Positions 8,467 through 17,689 of a DNA stretch of 38,399 bases are shown here, piece by piece. The translations under genes and the position numbers were made by a program. Each line of letters starts with the position of its first letter. The first letter of the stretch is position 1. Origin of the DNA: Flavobacteriaceae bacterium (GTDB lineage: Bacteria; Bacteroidota; Bacteroidia; Flavobacteriales; Flavobacteriaceae); the NCBI GenBank assembly GCA_023260435.1, contig JALQVG010000090.1, positions 1-38,399 of the forward strand. The letters are read 5' to 3'. The notes beneath the pieces were generated by a model. It searched no databases. It saw only the letters and a program-made list of their open reading frames with translations, and had not been told where the DNA came from.

Positions 8467-9152
8467 TCCAAAATCTTAAAGTCAAAAACAGGAGACAAGG
8501 CGGTGTTGCCTTGAGCGTCTTCTACCTTTACTTGCCAGTAATAAGTGGTTTGGGGAGCCACGGTGAGCTGGTAGGTATTGGCCAACGGGCTTATTAATCC
8601 CACCTCTTGTAAAGGAACAGGCTGGGTATCGACGTACAAGGTATACCTGGATAAATCCCCATCGGCATCCGCGCTCTGCCAAGAAAGCAACACTTGACCC
8701 GAGGAGGGTCTGGAAAATCGGCTGCCAGGAGTAGGCTGTAAGGCCGCGGGTGTTTGAGGCACCCCCGCAGTTAAGGTACCCGCCACAAAGAAAAACCTGC
8801 GTTCACTGAGCGAGGTCTCGGTCACCTGATTGTTGGAGGCGATGACTTGCCAAGAATAGGCTTTATACGTGGGTAACTTAAAAACAACCGTCGTTTGACT
8901 CACCACTTCAGAACGGATTTGGGTATTATCGATTTGGATTACAGAGACAGTATAGGCATCTGTATGGTCCGAAGGGGTCCAAGAAAAAGATACCGAGCGC
9001 GTACCGTCAGGCAGTAGCGGTCCGCTCGCACAAGATTCATCCACCGCTGGAGTCAATAGGGAAACAGGCCCTGGTGGACTGGGTTCTTGGGTACAAGAAA
9101 CCGCCAAAACAGCTGCCAGGCACCAGGCCCAAAACGTTACTTTTTGATCCAT
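8463..9152 (-). CDS. Lipoprotein with two fibronectin type III-like domains
   Basis: 229 residues. The N-terminus is a lipoprotein signal peptide ending in lipobox AVSC with Cys20. Two FN3-like beta-sandwich domains follow: about 40-125 (SVSFSWTPSDHTDAYTVSV, ending in a YSWQV edge strand) and about 140-228 (GQVLLSWQSADADGDLSRY, ending in YYWQVKVEDAQGN). No catalytic motif is seen. Its ATG lies inside the end of the upstream metzincin protease gene (16-bp overlap), so the two are expected to be made together. It may be an outer-membrane partner or surface anchor for the protease; that role is inferred from position only. Confidence 0.85.
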   Translation of the reverse strand: MDQKVTFWAWCLAAVLAVSCTQEPSPPGPVSLLTPAVDESCASGPLLPDGTRSVSFSWTPSDHTDAYTVSVIQIDNTQIRSEVVSQTTVVFKLPTYKAYSWQVIASNNQVTETSLSERRFFFVAGTLTAGVPQTPAALQPTPGSRFSRPSSGQVLLSWQSADADGDLSRYTLYVDTQPVPLQEVGLISPLANTYQLTVAPQTTYYWQVKVEDAQGNTALSPVFDFKILD

Positions 9153-12100
9153 TTATAGCTTTGTTTTTGATCTGCGATGATTAATTCAAGTATATATATA
9201 CCCTCGGGATATCCCGCCACTGGGATGGAGCGTGATTCCGGATCGGTTTCGGGATTCCACACTCCTTGGTCCACAAGGGTTCCAGACAGGTCCAAAATCC
9301 TCCACAGGCGCTCAACTTTAGGGAGTTGGGGCGCGTAAATATTCAGGTAGTTTTCGGCTGGATTGGGATGTAATACAGGGTCTGGACTGTAATACCACTC
9401 CTGCACAAATTCACCCTGACAAGGTAGATCGGTGTTGATTTTCAGGGTATTCACCCCTGGCTTAAACGGCCATGACTGCTGACCAGCCTCCGTGGCAAAT
9501 TCCTGCCCATTCAACGTGACCAGATAGCGTTCTGCACCTGAAAGCGTCACTTGCCATTGCATTCCATCAGCAGAAGCAGCCGTGAGCACACTCAAGGGCT
9601 GTGGCGCCCCGATGACCACAAGAAAACATTGCTGCTCGTAGGTCACGTCAGCATTTACGGCCCAAATACACAAGGTATAAATGCCTTGAGCTAACGACTC
9701 AAAAGCGTATTGACTCGTGAATGACACCTCCTTAACCAGGTTGTTTTCGCGATATAATTGGGCGTTGTATGGCAGGACAGATCTGGCTTGAATCAATACA
9801 CGGCCATCAGCGACATCCACACAAGACTGGGTTTTGGTGGTCAAACTATAATGGTTGGCTGGCAGGCGGTAAACGGGACATCCTTGACTGTTGACCTCAG
9901 CCCCTAGTGGTGTTCCCAAACACAAATCATCTCCGTCATCAAAAACACCATCCCGGTCGGCATCTGGCCTAATCGCTCCCAAAACACAGGCCTCTATGGA
10001 AAATGAACTAATGCTTCCGCCGTCCTGAGGATATTGATCCTCCACTTCAAGGACCCAAGTGCCCTGAAGCGATGTGCCTCTAAAAATAGAAAGCGGCGAT
10101 TGGGGCATGATGGTCCCCGTCAAGGCGGGAATGGTTGAATTACAGATCAACGGATTACCGTCATCAGAGAACACGACCGACATATTTCGGCCATCATCAC
10201 AAGGATTAGACACTAAAGGAAGACGCACGCCCTCTGGACTAACCAACGTGAGCACCAAATCTGACAGCCAGGTGTGGTTAATCCCCACACTGACTTTAAG
10301 CGACTCGATGGGCAGATCTATATCAAATGTGGTGGAAACACACTGGGTGTTGGCCTGTGCGGAGGCAATCGTTTTGGGCAACCCAACCCCTTGTTCGGTG
10401 ACACAAGTGGCTGCTCTGGTGGTGAACGAATAAATCGATCCAAATTCACCGTTGCTACACGCGTTAAACGGCTGAATCTGCCAGTAATAGGTGGTACCTG
10501 GATCCAAGTCGGGCAATCTAGTTCCCGCAGAATAAGTAATGGTGGTGCCCAAAGGTTGAGATCCATCCGCTTGTTTGGACCAGCGCACTTTATAACCAGA
10601 GGCATTGGTCAAAGGGGTCCAAGTCAAATTGACTTGAGTGTCTTGTTCTACTGCTTGATTTTGTGGGGTATTGGCCACCACAGCAGACCACACACCATTG
10701 TACACGCGAATTCGGTACGGAAGCGTCTGTGTTCGGGATCCCGCACTTGCCTTGAGGGTTACTGTGTAGGTACCCGCGGTTAAGTTAGGCGCCGTAGTCA
10801 CCTCAAGCTGTACCGCTGATTGATCTCCGGTAAGTTGGTTGGAGGTCAATTGAAGTCCTAATCCAGGTACAGATCCTTCCACAGACAAGTCAATCGGATC
10901 ACTAAAGCCAGCATCTCTGGTCAAAGAAGTGTATAAGGTCATGGTACCCCCTGTACAGGTGGACACGTCTAGCTGAGTGGGTTGCACGACAAATGACTGA
11001 GGCTGAATGGTAAACGAGACAGGACTTACAGAAAAAAATGCTCCGTCTACTGCAGCGACCATAATTCTGGCTTGCGCGGTATTGACCAGCGGAAGTACAA
11101 CGGATGATTGACCGTTGTTGGGCACTGCGTGGGCCAATAGGGTCGGAAAACTAATCCCCCCATTCGTGGATAACCAAATGGACACATTGGATTCCTGCAT
11201 GGATCCTCGGTCAGTTCCAGCTACCGACCAAAGAATCTCGGCTACTGCTCCAGACTGATATACCACATTGCTGGACGGGGTCTGAACCGCAAAAGGACCC
11301 GAATTAGGGTCGACCACTACTTCGGTCAATCCCTGTTCGACGCCTCCAGACACCGGATGATTATCCCGTACCGTCAATAAAAAATGGTACTTTCTAGGTA
11401 GCGCCGATAAGGTCTCCCAACCAAAGGAAACCGAAGGGGTTTCGTTGAGTAATCGCCCTTGGGCTATGGCAGAGAGTGCCGGAAAATAACGAGTACCTGT
11501 GGGTTGTGAAGGAAACGACCTAAAGGCAGGGCCGCTTAGGTTATCAGGACCAAACTGGTCTACACCCATCAAACCAGCATCAACTTGTTCCCAATTATAG
11601 GTCACCGTGGCGCTCTCCGAATCGACAGCAGCTCCTTTTAAGACAAATGGAGTCGCCTTGGGCACCAAGATGCGCTCGGCGATTTGGGTGATTTCAGGTG
11701 CGGTATTAGGCACAGCCGTCGAAACCCCACAGGCTTGGGAACTTAGATAATTAACGATTTGGATGATGGATATTCCATGGAAATAATCTGAAGACGAAAA
11801 CGCTACATTGTTGGTTCCTACCAATCCCGCGTAGCTCATAATCGTCGTTCCACTACCCGGTTCTACTTGGGCAATAGTACCTTCCGATTCATAGGCAAAA
11901 CTGTGGTTGGCACCCAATTGGTGACCTATTTCGTGTGCGACATAGTCAATGTCAAAACGCTCCCCTTCCGGATTGGCTCCAGAAGTAAACGCCGCTCCTT
12001 TTTTGCTGTCTTGGCACAGAGACCCAATATATCCCGCGTTTCCGTTATTGGATCCTTGATGAAAAAGGTGACCCAAGTCGTACAGCGTTGGGCCGATTAC

Positions 12101-12910
12101 CGAGCGCAATGTGGCCTCTATTTCCTCATTTAAATCACCGTTGCCAAATGGATCCAGGGTGGCGTCTGTGTAAATTACCTGAGTGGTTTGCTCGATGAGC
12201 TCCAATTTTAGCCCTAAATCGCGTACAAAAACCATATTGACTCGGGTCAAGGTGGCGTTGATCGCTTCCAAAGCACCAGCTACCGTTCCCCCGTGGTAGG
12301 TCGTATACTCCCCTGAAGCAGCCACCGCCATGCGAAAAGTGCGCAGATTAACCGGAGTTCCTACAGCCGTGGATGCGGTATTTTTGGCGCTGAGGGATCC
12401 TGATCCTTCCGGAGTGCCACAAAAAAAAGAAGGATCTGGCGCCTGGTATTTGGCGGTGTATTGGAGGTGTTTCCCTGTGCCTTTTACGGGGTCCATAAAC
12501 ACATACTCCTGCGCTCTGCCGTCCCAAATCGAAGCGTGAATTCCATGGGGACCCTGGCTAAACCACAAGTGTTGATCGGCTTTAGTAGGGTGTTGGGCTC
12601 GAAAACTTCTCAACTCAGGGAATTGGAGGCGTAATTCCTCGCTCAATGCGTCAAAGGGAGTAACCTCCCAGGCAGTCACCTCGCCCTGAGCATCTGGCAG
12701 GTACCAAAAATCCTGGGCTATTTTTTGTGCGGACACACCCCCACCTACCCCAGACCAAGTCCACCAACTCCGAATCGCTTCGGGAGATTGGGCGAGTTGT
12801 ATCTCAGCGGCATTGGAGGCTTCAACTTGCTGCCAGGGAGTTTGGGCCCAGGCCATAAAGGCGAAAAAAAAGAGGGAAATTGAAAAAAGGAACCTTAATT
12901 TTGTACGCAT
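9137..12910 (-). CDS. Secreted reprolysin-like metzincin protease with P-domain and T9SS sorting domain
   Basis: 1257 residues. Signal peptide of about 22 residues (cut near AWAQ). A propeptide region runs to about 190. The metzincin catalytic domain (about 190-400) has zinc motif HEIGHQLGANH at 326-336 and the Met-turn IMSY with Met358. After it come Ig/FN3-like beta domains, including one at about 743-835 (VNLTWTPLTNASGYKVRW). A proprotein-convertase-type P-domain follows (about 850-985, with HTWLSDLVLTLVSPEG and GTWVLEVED), then a calcium-loop-like segment DADRDGVFDDGDD. A type IX secretion C-terminal sorting domain closes the protein (about 1175-1257: LHPNPAENYLNIY to YKWIKK). It is expected to leave the cell through the T9SS, of which porV and gldJ are encoded in this window. 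The substrate is unknown. Confidence 0.93.
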   Translation of the reverse strand: MRTKLRFLFSISLFFFAFMAWAQTPWQQVEASNAAEIQLAQSPEAIRSWWTWSGVGGGVSAQKIAQDFWYLPDAQGEVTAWEVTPFDALSEELRLQFPELRSFRAQHPTKADQHLWFSQGPHGIHASIWDGRAQEYVFMDPVKGTGKHLQYTAKYQAPDPSFFCGTPEGSGSLSAKNTASTAVGTPVNLRTFRMAVAASGEYTTYHGGTVAGALEAINATLTRVNMVFVRDLGLKLELIEQTTQVIYTDATLDPFGNGDLNEEIEATLRSVIGPTLYDLGHLFHQGSNNGNAGYIGSLCQDSKKGAAFTSGANPEGERFDIDYVAHEIGHQLGANHSFAYESEGTIAQVEPGSGTTIMSYAGLVGTNNVAFSSSDYFHGISIIQIVNYLSSQACGVSTAVPNTAPEITQIAERILVPKATPFVLKGAAVDSESATVTYNWEQVDAGLMGVDQFGPDNLSGPAFRSFPSQPTGTRYFPALSAIAQGRLLNETPSVSFGWETLSALPRKYHFLLTVRDNHPVSGGVEQGLTEVVVDPNSGPFAVQTPSSNVVYQSGAVAEILWSVAGTDRGSMQESNVSIWLSTNGGISFPTLLAHAVPNNGQSSVVLPLVNTAQARIMVAAVDGAFFSVSPVSFTIQPQSFVVQPTQLDVSTCTGGTMTLYTSLTRDAGFSDPIDLSVEGSVPGLGLQLTSNQLTGDQSAVQLEVTTAPNLTAGTYTVTLKASAGSRTQTLPYRIRVYNGVWSAVVANTPQNQAVEQDTQVNLTWTPLTNASGYKVRWSKQADGSQPLGTTITYSAGTRLPDLDPGTTYYWQIQPFNACSNGEFGSIYSFTTRAATCVTEQGVGLPKTIASAQANTQCVSTTFDIDLPIESLKVSVGINHTWLSDLVLTLVSPEGVRLPLVSNPCDDGRNMSVVFSDDGNPLICNSTIPALTGTIMPQSPLSIFRGTSLQGTWVLEVEDQYPQDGGSISSFSIEACVLGAIRPDADRDGVFDDGDDLCLGTPLGAEVNSQGCPVYRLPANHYSLTTKTQSCVDVADGRVLIQARSVLPYNAQLYRENNLVKEVSFTSQYAFESLAQGIYTLCIWAVNADVTYEQQCFLVVIGAPQPLSVLTAASADGMQWQVTLSGAERYLVTLNGQEFATEAGQQSWPFKPGVNTLKINTDLPCQGEFVQEWYYSPDPVLHPNPAENYLNIYAPQLPKVERLWRILDLSGTLVDQGVWNPETDPESRSIPVAGYPEGIYILELIIADQKQSYKWIKK
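12896..12903 (+). promoter_or_regulatory. -7 box of ribF promoter
   Basis: TAATTTTG is an exact TAnnTTTG match, inside the first codons of the divergent protease gene. Transcription would start near 12910, which argues that ribF starts downstream of that point. Confidence 0.5.
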
Positions 12911-12960
12911 TCCGGGTTTATTATCTGGCTAAATTTACAACAATTCACTTTCCCAAAAAC

Positions 12961-13899
12961 TTGACCACCACAAAAGACATTCCGCTCTGGGGCCCAAATG
13001 AAGCAACAGCCATAACTATGGGTAGCTTTGACGGTGTCCATCTGGGTCATGTCGCTGTGATTCATCGACTGGTTACACTCGCTCAGGAACGGGGCCTAAG
13101 CCCCACCGTGCTCAGTTTTGATCCACACCCGAGAACTGTGCTTAAAGCGGAACAGCCTATGGAACTCTTGCACACCCAGCAAGAAAAATCAGCTCATCTA
13201 GAGGCATTAGGACTAGCTCATTTAGTGTTGTATCCATTTACTCCAGCACTAGCGCAAATGCCTGCCCGCCAATACGTAGAACAGGTTTTAGTCGGTGAGC
13301 TGAAGGCGGCATTAATTTTGGTGGGGTACGATCATCGGTTTGGTGTGGGTGGTCAAGCAGGTTATAACGAGCTCATGTCTTGGGGTCCTGAATTTGGCAT
13401 CGAAGTGGTTCAAATCGAAGCACAAAACAAGGATGGAGTGCCTATCAGCTCCAGTCAGATCAGGGCTGACCTAAAAGCAGGCCTTGTCGCTCAGGCAAAA
13501 CAAGCCTTGGGATACCCCTACCCTTTGAGCGCCCAGGTGATTCCTGGGAAAAAGTTGGGACGCACCCTCGGCTTCCCCACAGCCAATTTGGCCATAACCG
13601 ATCCATTAAAAATGATACCTGGCCAAGGAGTCTATTTGGTTCAGGTTACCTGGCAGAATCAGCGCAAATGGGCTATGGCCAATATCGGCACCAACCCAAC
13701 CGTAGATGGATTTCAACAACATATTGAGGCGCATATATTCGACTTAGACCAGGATTTGTACGGTCAAGAAATCACCCTGCACTTTGAGGAAAGACTTCGT
13801 GACGAAAAAAAATTTGACCACTTAGATTCCTTGAAATCTCAATTGACAGCAGATAAAAAACACGCCCTCGCACTAATTCAGCAAGTCGCTATAGGATAA
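12961..13899 (+). CDS. ribF: Bifunctional riboflavin kinase/FAD synthetase
   Basis: It converts riboflavin to FMN and then FAD. The N-terminal FAD-synthetase (nucleotidyltransferase) domain carries GSFDGVHLGH, DPHPRTVL and SSSQIRADL. The C-terminal flavokinase domain carries GRTLGFPTANL and GVYLVQV, with NIGTNPT near the end. The start is uncertain: the frame is open upstream to 12880 but contains no ATG before 13018, which lies inside the first motif. The 12880 codon is TTG and precedes the -7 box at 12896-12903. TTG at 12961 gives 312 residues, close to the usual family length. A residue stretch just upstream (TTIHFPKNL) also looks family-like, so a rarer start a few codons earlier is possible. 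Confidence 0.95.
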   Translation: MTTTKDIPLWGPNEATAITMGSFDGVHLGHVAVIHRLVTLAQERGLSPTVLSFDPHPRTVLKAEQPMELLHTQQEKSAHLEALGLAHLVLYPFTPALAQMPARQYVEQVLVGELKAALILVGYDHRFGVGGQAGYNELMSWGPEFGIEVVQIEAQNKDGVPISSSQIRADLKAGLVAQAKQALGYPYPLSAQVIPGKKLGRTLGFPTANLAITDPLKMIPGQGVYLVQVTWQNQRKWAMANIGTNPTVDGFQQHIEAHIFDLDQDLYGQEITLHFEERLRDEKKFDHLDSLKSQLTADKKHALALIQQVAIG

Positions 13900-13913
13900 A
13901 TGAGTCCTATAAG

Positions 13914-13943
13914 TGTGCATTATGGGCATAAAATGTACCTTTG
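13914..13943 (+). promoter_or_regulatory. Promoter of serS operon
   Basis: TACCTTTG at 13936-13943 matches TAnnTTTG exactly. TGTG at 13914-13917 is one base from the -33 TTTG, with an 18-nt spacer. The transcript would start near 13950, placing the serS start at the ATG at 13965 rather than at the TTG inside the -7 box (13941). Confidence 0.55.
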
Positions 13944-13964
13944 TGGCCCTATTGTATTGCTGTT

Positions 13965-15236
13965 ATGCTGTTACTTCAACAACTAAAAAATGATCAACAG
14001 GCGGTGATTGCCGCGCTGGCCAAAAGAAATTTGGAGGCTGCTCCTTTAATCGAGGAGGTATTGGCCTTGGACGAGCGCAGAAGAGCGCTGCAAACTGAGC
14101 TAGACCAGAACGCAGCCCGAGCCAACCAACTAGCCAAATCCATCGGTCAGTTGTTTCAAAGCGGAAAAGCCCAAGAGGCCGAAGCCCTGAAATCGGAAAC
14201 CGCTCAACTCAAAGACCTCAACAAACAGATCCAACAAGAGATGGATGCCTGCGCCCAATCTCTTCAAGAAAAATTATACCTACTTCCCAACACGCCTCAC
14301 CACAGTGTCCCCCATGGCAAAAGCGCTGAAGACAACGAAACCATCTTCGAAGCAGGCCGTATTCCTTCATTGCATCAAGATGCGATGCCGCATTGGGACC
14401 TGGCCAAAAAATACGACTTGATCGATTTTGAATTAGGGGTGAAAATTGCTGGAGCAGGATTTCCCGTATATAAGGGCAAGGGGGCGCGCTTGCAGCGCGC
14501 CCTTATCCAATTCTTCCTCGATTTTAATACCAAGGCGGGGTACACGGAAATTCAACCTCCGCATTTGGTCAACGAAGCCTCCGGCTATGGCACAGGACAA
14601 CTTCCGGATAAAGAAGGTCAAATGTACCATGTAGGTTTGGATGACCTTTACCTAATCCCTACAGCAGAGGTGCCTGTAACCAACCTCTTCAGAGATGTTT
14701 TGTTGGCACAAAATCAATTACCTGTGGCCTACACCGCATACACGCCCTGTTTTAGAAGAGAAGCAGGCAGCTACGGCGCTCATGTGCGCGGCCTGAATCG
14801 TCTTCACCAATTTGACAAAGTGGAGATTGTTCGCGTAGAACACCCCGAGCGTTCCTACCAGGCACTGGAGGAAATGGTGGATCACGTCAAAAAAATATTG
14901 GACGCCCTTCAACTTCCTTACCGCATCCTGAGATTATGCGGAGGAGATATGGGTTTCACCTCAGCGCTTACCTACGACTTTGAGCTATATTCGACCGCGC
15001 AAGAGCGTTGGCTCGAAATTTCCTCTGTGTCCAATTTTGAGACCTTCCAAGCCAATAGACTTAAATTGAGGTTCAAAGACGAAACAGGAAAAAATCAACT
15101 TTGCCACACCTTAAACGGAAGCGCTTTGGCATTGCCCCGAGTGCTCGCAGGTATATTAGAGAATTACCAGACCCCTGAAGGGATTCGCGTACCCGATGTG
15201 TTGGTGCCTTACACTGGATTTGACCTGATTTCATGA
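13965..15236 (+). CDS. serS: Seryl-tRNA synthetase
   Basis: 423 residues from the ATG at 13965. It charges tRNA-Ser (and tRNA-Sec where present) with serine. The N-terminal coiled-coil tRNA-binding arm spans about 1-110 (LLQQLKNDQQAVIAALAKRN, then long heptad-rich helices). The class II catalytic core follows, with motif 2 in CFRREAGSYGAHVRGLNRLHQFDKVE (key Arg and Glu residues) and motif 3 in NGSALALPRVLAGILENYQ. The start was chosen because an upstream TTG in the same frame lies inside the promoter -7 box, and because SerRS normally begins just before this LL..N..V pattern. The stop overlaps the DUF4286 start by ATGA. It is first in a five-gene run. Confidence 0.96.
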   Translation: MLLLQQLKNDQQAVIAALAKRNLEAAPLIEEVLALDERRRALQTELDQNAARANQLAKSIGQLFQSGKAQEAEALKSETAQLKDLNKQIQQEMDACAQSLQEKLYLLPNTPHHSVPHGKSAEDNETIFEAGRIPSLHQDAMPHWDLAKKYDLIDFELGVKIAGAGFPVYKGKGARLQRALIQFFLDFNTKAGYTEIQPPHLVNEASGYGTGQLPDKEGQMYHVGLDDLYLIPTAEVPVTNLFRDVLLAQNQLPVAYTAYTPCFRREAGSYGAHVRGLNRLHQFDKVEIVRVEHPERSYQALEEMVDHVKKILDALQLPYRILRLCGGDMGFTSALTYDFELYSTAQERWLEISSVSNFETFQANRLKLRFKDETGKNQLCHTLNGSALALPRVLAGILENYQTPEGIRVPDVLVPYTGFDLIS

Positions 15237-15544
15237 TCTACAACCTCACCTTACAAGTAGAAAACCAGCTCATCGATTCCTGGAAAACTTGGATGAATTC
15301 AGTCTTAGTTCCCGAGGTAAGCCCGTATACTGGTGGTGTTTCGCCTGCCCTTTACCGGGTGGTGTTAACCGACGAAACAGATACACAAACCTTTGCCTTT
15401 CAGATTCATTTTCCCGGCACAGAAAAGGCAGAGGTCTTTATCCAAGAATGCGCGCCAAAAATTGACGCCTTACTTCACCATGAATTCGGTGCGGGAGTCA
15501 TGCGATTTGCCACATGGCTCGAACCTCAAAGCTTAGCAGGATGA
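15233..15544 (+). CDS. DUF4286 family protein
   Basis: 103 residues, cytoplasmic, no signal peptide. It matches my recollection of the Bacteroidota family DUF4286: it begins MIYNLTLQVE, has a WMNSVLVPEV-like segment, and ends with a conserved (G/A)xxMRFxTWLE motif. The family fold resembles small ferredoxin-like or monooxygenase-like proteins, but no function is established to my knowledge. It overlaps serS upstream and rsmA downstream by ATGA, so its amount is probably tied to theirs. A link to translation or rRNA maturation is suggested only by this position. Confidence 0.85.
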   Translation: MIYNLTLQVENQLIDSWKTWMNSVLVPEVSPYTGGVSPALYRVVLTDETDTQTFAFQIHFPGTEKAEVFIQECAPKIDALLHHEFGAGVMRFATWLEPQSLAG

Positions 15545-16350
15545 AGGGACCCGTTCAGGCAAAAAAACACCTAGGCCAACACTTCCTAAATGACCTAGAT
15601 ACGGCCAAACGGATCGCCCATACCTTGACCCTTAAAGACACCCATAGAGTCTTAGAAATAGGACCTGGAACTGGGGTACTGACCCAATTCTTGTTAGAAA
15701 AACCAATCGATCTAGTCGCTTTAGATATCGATCGCGAATCGATCGACTACCTCAATGATCAGTGGGCGCCAGTTCAAGCCCAACTCATGCATCCCCAAGC
15801 GCAACTTCGCGTGGTGTACGGTGATTTTTTAAAAGCAGATATACAAGACTGGTTTGGCGGTCAACCCTTTAACATTACCGGAAACTTCCCCTACAATATT
15901 TCTACCCAAATCGTATTCAAACTATTGGCCTTTCGGGACCAAATTCCCGAGTTTTCTGGCATGTTTCAAAAAGAGGTAGCCCAGAGAATTTGCGCCTCTC
16001 CAGGGAGTAAAGTATACGGTATCTTATCCGTGTTGACCCAGGCGTTTTACGAAGCTACTTACTTGTTTACCGTTCCACCCGGGGTGTTTTCACCTCCTCC
16101 CAAAGTTGATTCTGGGGTGTTGTTGCTGCAGCGCAGAGCTTCCACGGACTTGGGCTGCGACGAAAAAAGGTTTTTTCAGGTGGTAAAAACTGCGTTTAAT
16201 CAGCGCAGAAAAACTTTGCGCAATAGTCTAAAAGCCTGTTTTCCTGATGGGTTTTTACCTAAAGATGCTATCTTTGACCAACGCCCAGAACAGTTGGGGG
16301 TCTCAGAATTTGTCGCATTGACACAGTTATTAGACCATGGCCACATTTAA
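15541..16350 (+). CDS. rsmA: 16S rRNA (adenine1518-N6/adenine1519-N6)-dimethyltransferase
   Basis: 269 residues. It dimethylates two adjacent adenines near the 3' end of 16S rRNA late in 30S assembly (KsgA). The N-terminus has KKHLGQHFLND. The SAM-binding motif is VLEIGPGTGVLTQFLL, and the catalytic motif is NFPYNIST (family N-[LIF]-P-Y). The C-terminal part has FSPPPKVDSGVLLL and FNQRRKTLRNSL. I chose ATG 15541 because it overlaps the DUF4286 stop (ATGA) and gives the normal length; an upstream ATG at 15514 would add nine atypical residues. The end overlaps mgtE by 14 bp. Confidence 0.97.
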   Translation: MKGPVQAKKHLGQHFLNDLDTAKRIAHTLTLKDTHRVLEIGPGTGVLTQFLLEKPIDLVALDIDRESIDYLNDQWAPVQAQLMHPQAQLRVVYGDFLKADIQDWFGGQPFNITGNFPYNISTQIVFKLLAFRDQIPEFSGMFQKEVAQRICASPGSKVYGILSVLTQAFYEATYLFTVPPGVFSPPPKVDSGVLLLQRRASTDLGCDEKRFFQVVKTAFNQRRKTLRNSLKACFPDGFLPKDAIFDQRPEQLGVSEFVALTQLLDHGHI

Positions 16351-17689
16351 ACTCACCGAAGCGCTCATCGAGCAAATACAAGGACTCATCGAAGCCCAGC
16401 AAGGTGATGCTTTGGTGGCACTGTTTGAAGACTACCACTTTGCCGACATAGCTGAAATCATCGATGAGCTCAGTGTGGAAGAAGCGACCTACCTGATCAA
16501 ACTCTTGGATTCTGAAAAAACATCAGACATCCTGACTGAATTGGACGAATACCTGAGGGAGTCCATTTTATCAAATCTCAGCGCACAAGAAATCGCCAGT
16601 GAGATCAATGAGTTAGACACCGATGATGCCGCTGACATGATCGCTGATCTACCCCAGGAAATGGTACAGCAGGTGATCCAAAGTTTGGATGACAAAGAGC
16701 ACGCGCAAGACATCGTCGACCTGCTGCGCTACGATGAGGATTCGGCTGGTGGATTGATGGCCAAAGAATTGGTTAAAGTCAACGAAAATTGGACCGTAGC
16801 CAAATGTGTCCGGGAAATGCGTATTCAAGCAGAACACGTGACCCGGGTTCACTCCATTTATGTGGTAGATGACCACGATGTACTCAAGGGTCGGCTGTCC
16901 CTAAAAGATCTACTAACCACCTCTACAAAAACTCACATTGCCGATATTTATATCCCCAAGGTTGACTTTGTTCATGTCAATGAAACTCCTGAGGGCGTCG
17001 CGCGCATCATGTCCAAGTATGACTTGGAGGCTATCCCTGTCGTCGATGAAGCACATCGATTGGTGGGTCGAATCACCATTGATGACATCGTAGATGTTAT
17101 TCGGGAAGAAGCGGAAAAGGACTACCAGCTCGCTGCTGGTCTTTCTTCCGATGTTGAGGCAGATGACAATATTTTGGATTTGACCAAAGCCCGAATTCCT
17201 TGGTTGTTTTTGGGTCTTTTGGGTGGGATTGGAGCAGCTGCCATTATGGGTGGGTTTGAATCCTTGATGAAAGACCACGCCATGCTGTTCTTCTTCAGTC
17301 CACTCATTGCCGCTATGGCCGGAAATGTGGGTGTACAGTCCAGCGCGATTGTGGTTCAGGCACTGGCCTCAGAGGGCCTCAGAGGCACGATGAGTCAACG
17401 ATTGCTCAAAGAAGTGGTGCTATCTCTACTCAATGGATCATTACTCGGTGGATTATTGCTTTTGGTGACTTGGGTCTGGAAAGGCAATATTCTCACCTCC
17501 ATGGCCATCTCCTTATCGTTGGTTTCCGTGACCTTATTTGCCGGAATCATTGGCACATTTATCCCCATCTTTCTTCACAAAAGAGGGGTTGACCCTGCGA
17601 TTGCTACCGGGCCATTTATCACGACATCAAACGACATTTTTGGCATCTTGATCTATTTCAGTATCGCCAAATTGATTTTGGGTATTTAA
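16337..17689 (+). CDS. mgtE: Magnesium transporter MgtE
   Basis: 450 residues, full length. Order: cytoplasmic MgtE_N superhelical domain (about 1-130, acidic repeats such as ELDTDDAADMIADLP); a CBS-domain pair (about 135-255: SIYVVDDHDVLKGRLSLKDLL and AIPVVDEAHRLVGRITIDDIVDVI); then a five-helix membrane channel domain (about 280-450: WLFLGLLGGIGAAAIMGGFE, PLIAAMAGNVGVQSSAIVVQAL, and a final PFITTSNDIFGILIYFSIAK). In this family the N and CBS domains sense intracellular Mg2+ and gate the channel. It sits inside the serS run, starting within rsmA and sharing one base with the next start (TAATG). Confidence 0.96.
   Translation: MATFKLTEALIEQIQGLIEAQQGDALVALFEDYHFADIAEIIDELSVEEATYLIKLLDSEKTSDILTELDEYLRESILSNLSAQEIASEINELDTDDAADMIADLPQEMVQQVIQSLDDKEHAQDIVDLLRYDEDSAGGLMAKELVKVNENWTVAKCVREMRIQAEHVTRVHSIYVVDDHDVLKGRLSLKDLLTTSTKTHIADIYIPKVDFVHVNETPEGVARIMSKYDLEAIPVVDEAHRLVGRITIDDIVDVIREEAEKDYQLAAGLSSDVEADDNILDLTKARIPWLFLGLLGGIGAAAIMGGFESLMKDHAMLFFFSPLIAAMAGNVGVQSSAIVVQALASEGLRGTMSQRLLKEVVLSLLNGSLLGGLLLLVTWVWKGNILTSMAISLSLVSVTLFAGIIGTFIPIFLHKRGVDPAIATGPFITTSNDIFGILIYFSIAKLILGI

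Noticed and set aside
10074-10783. Overlapping open frames on both strands inside the protease gene
   Set aside because: No domain signatures; they lie across the P-domain and FN3 coding region of the well-supported 1257-residue protein.
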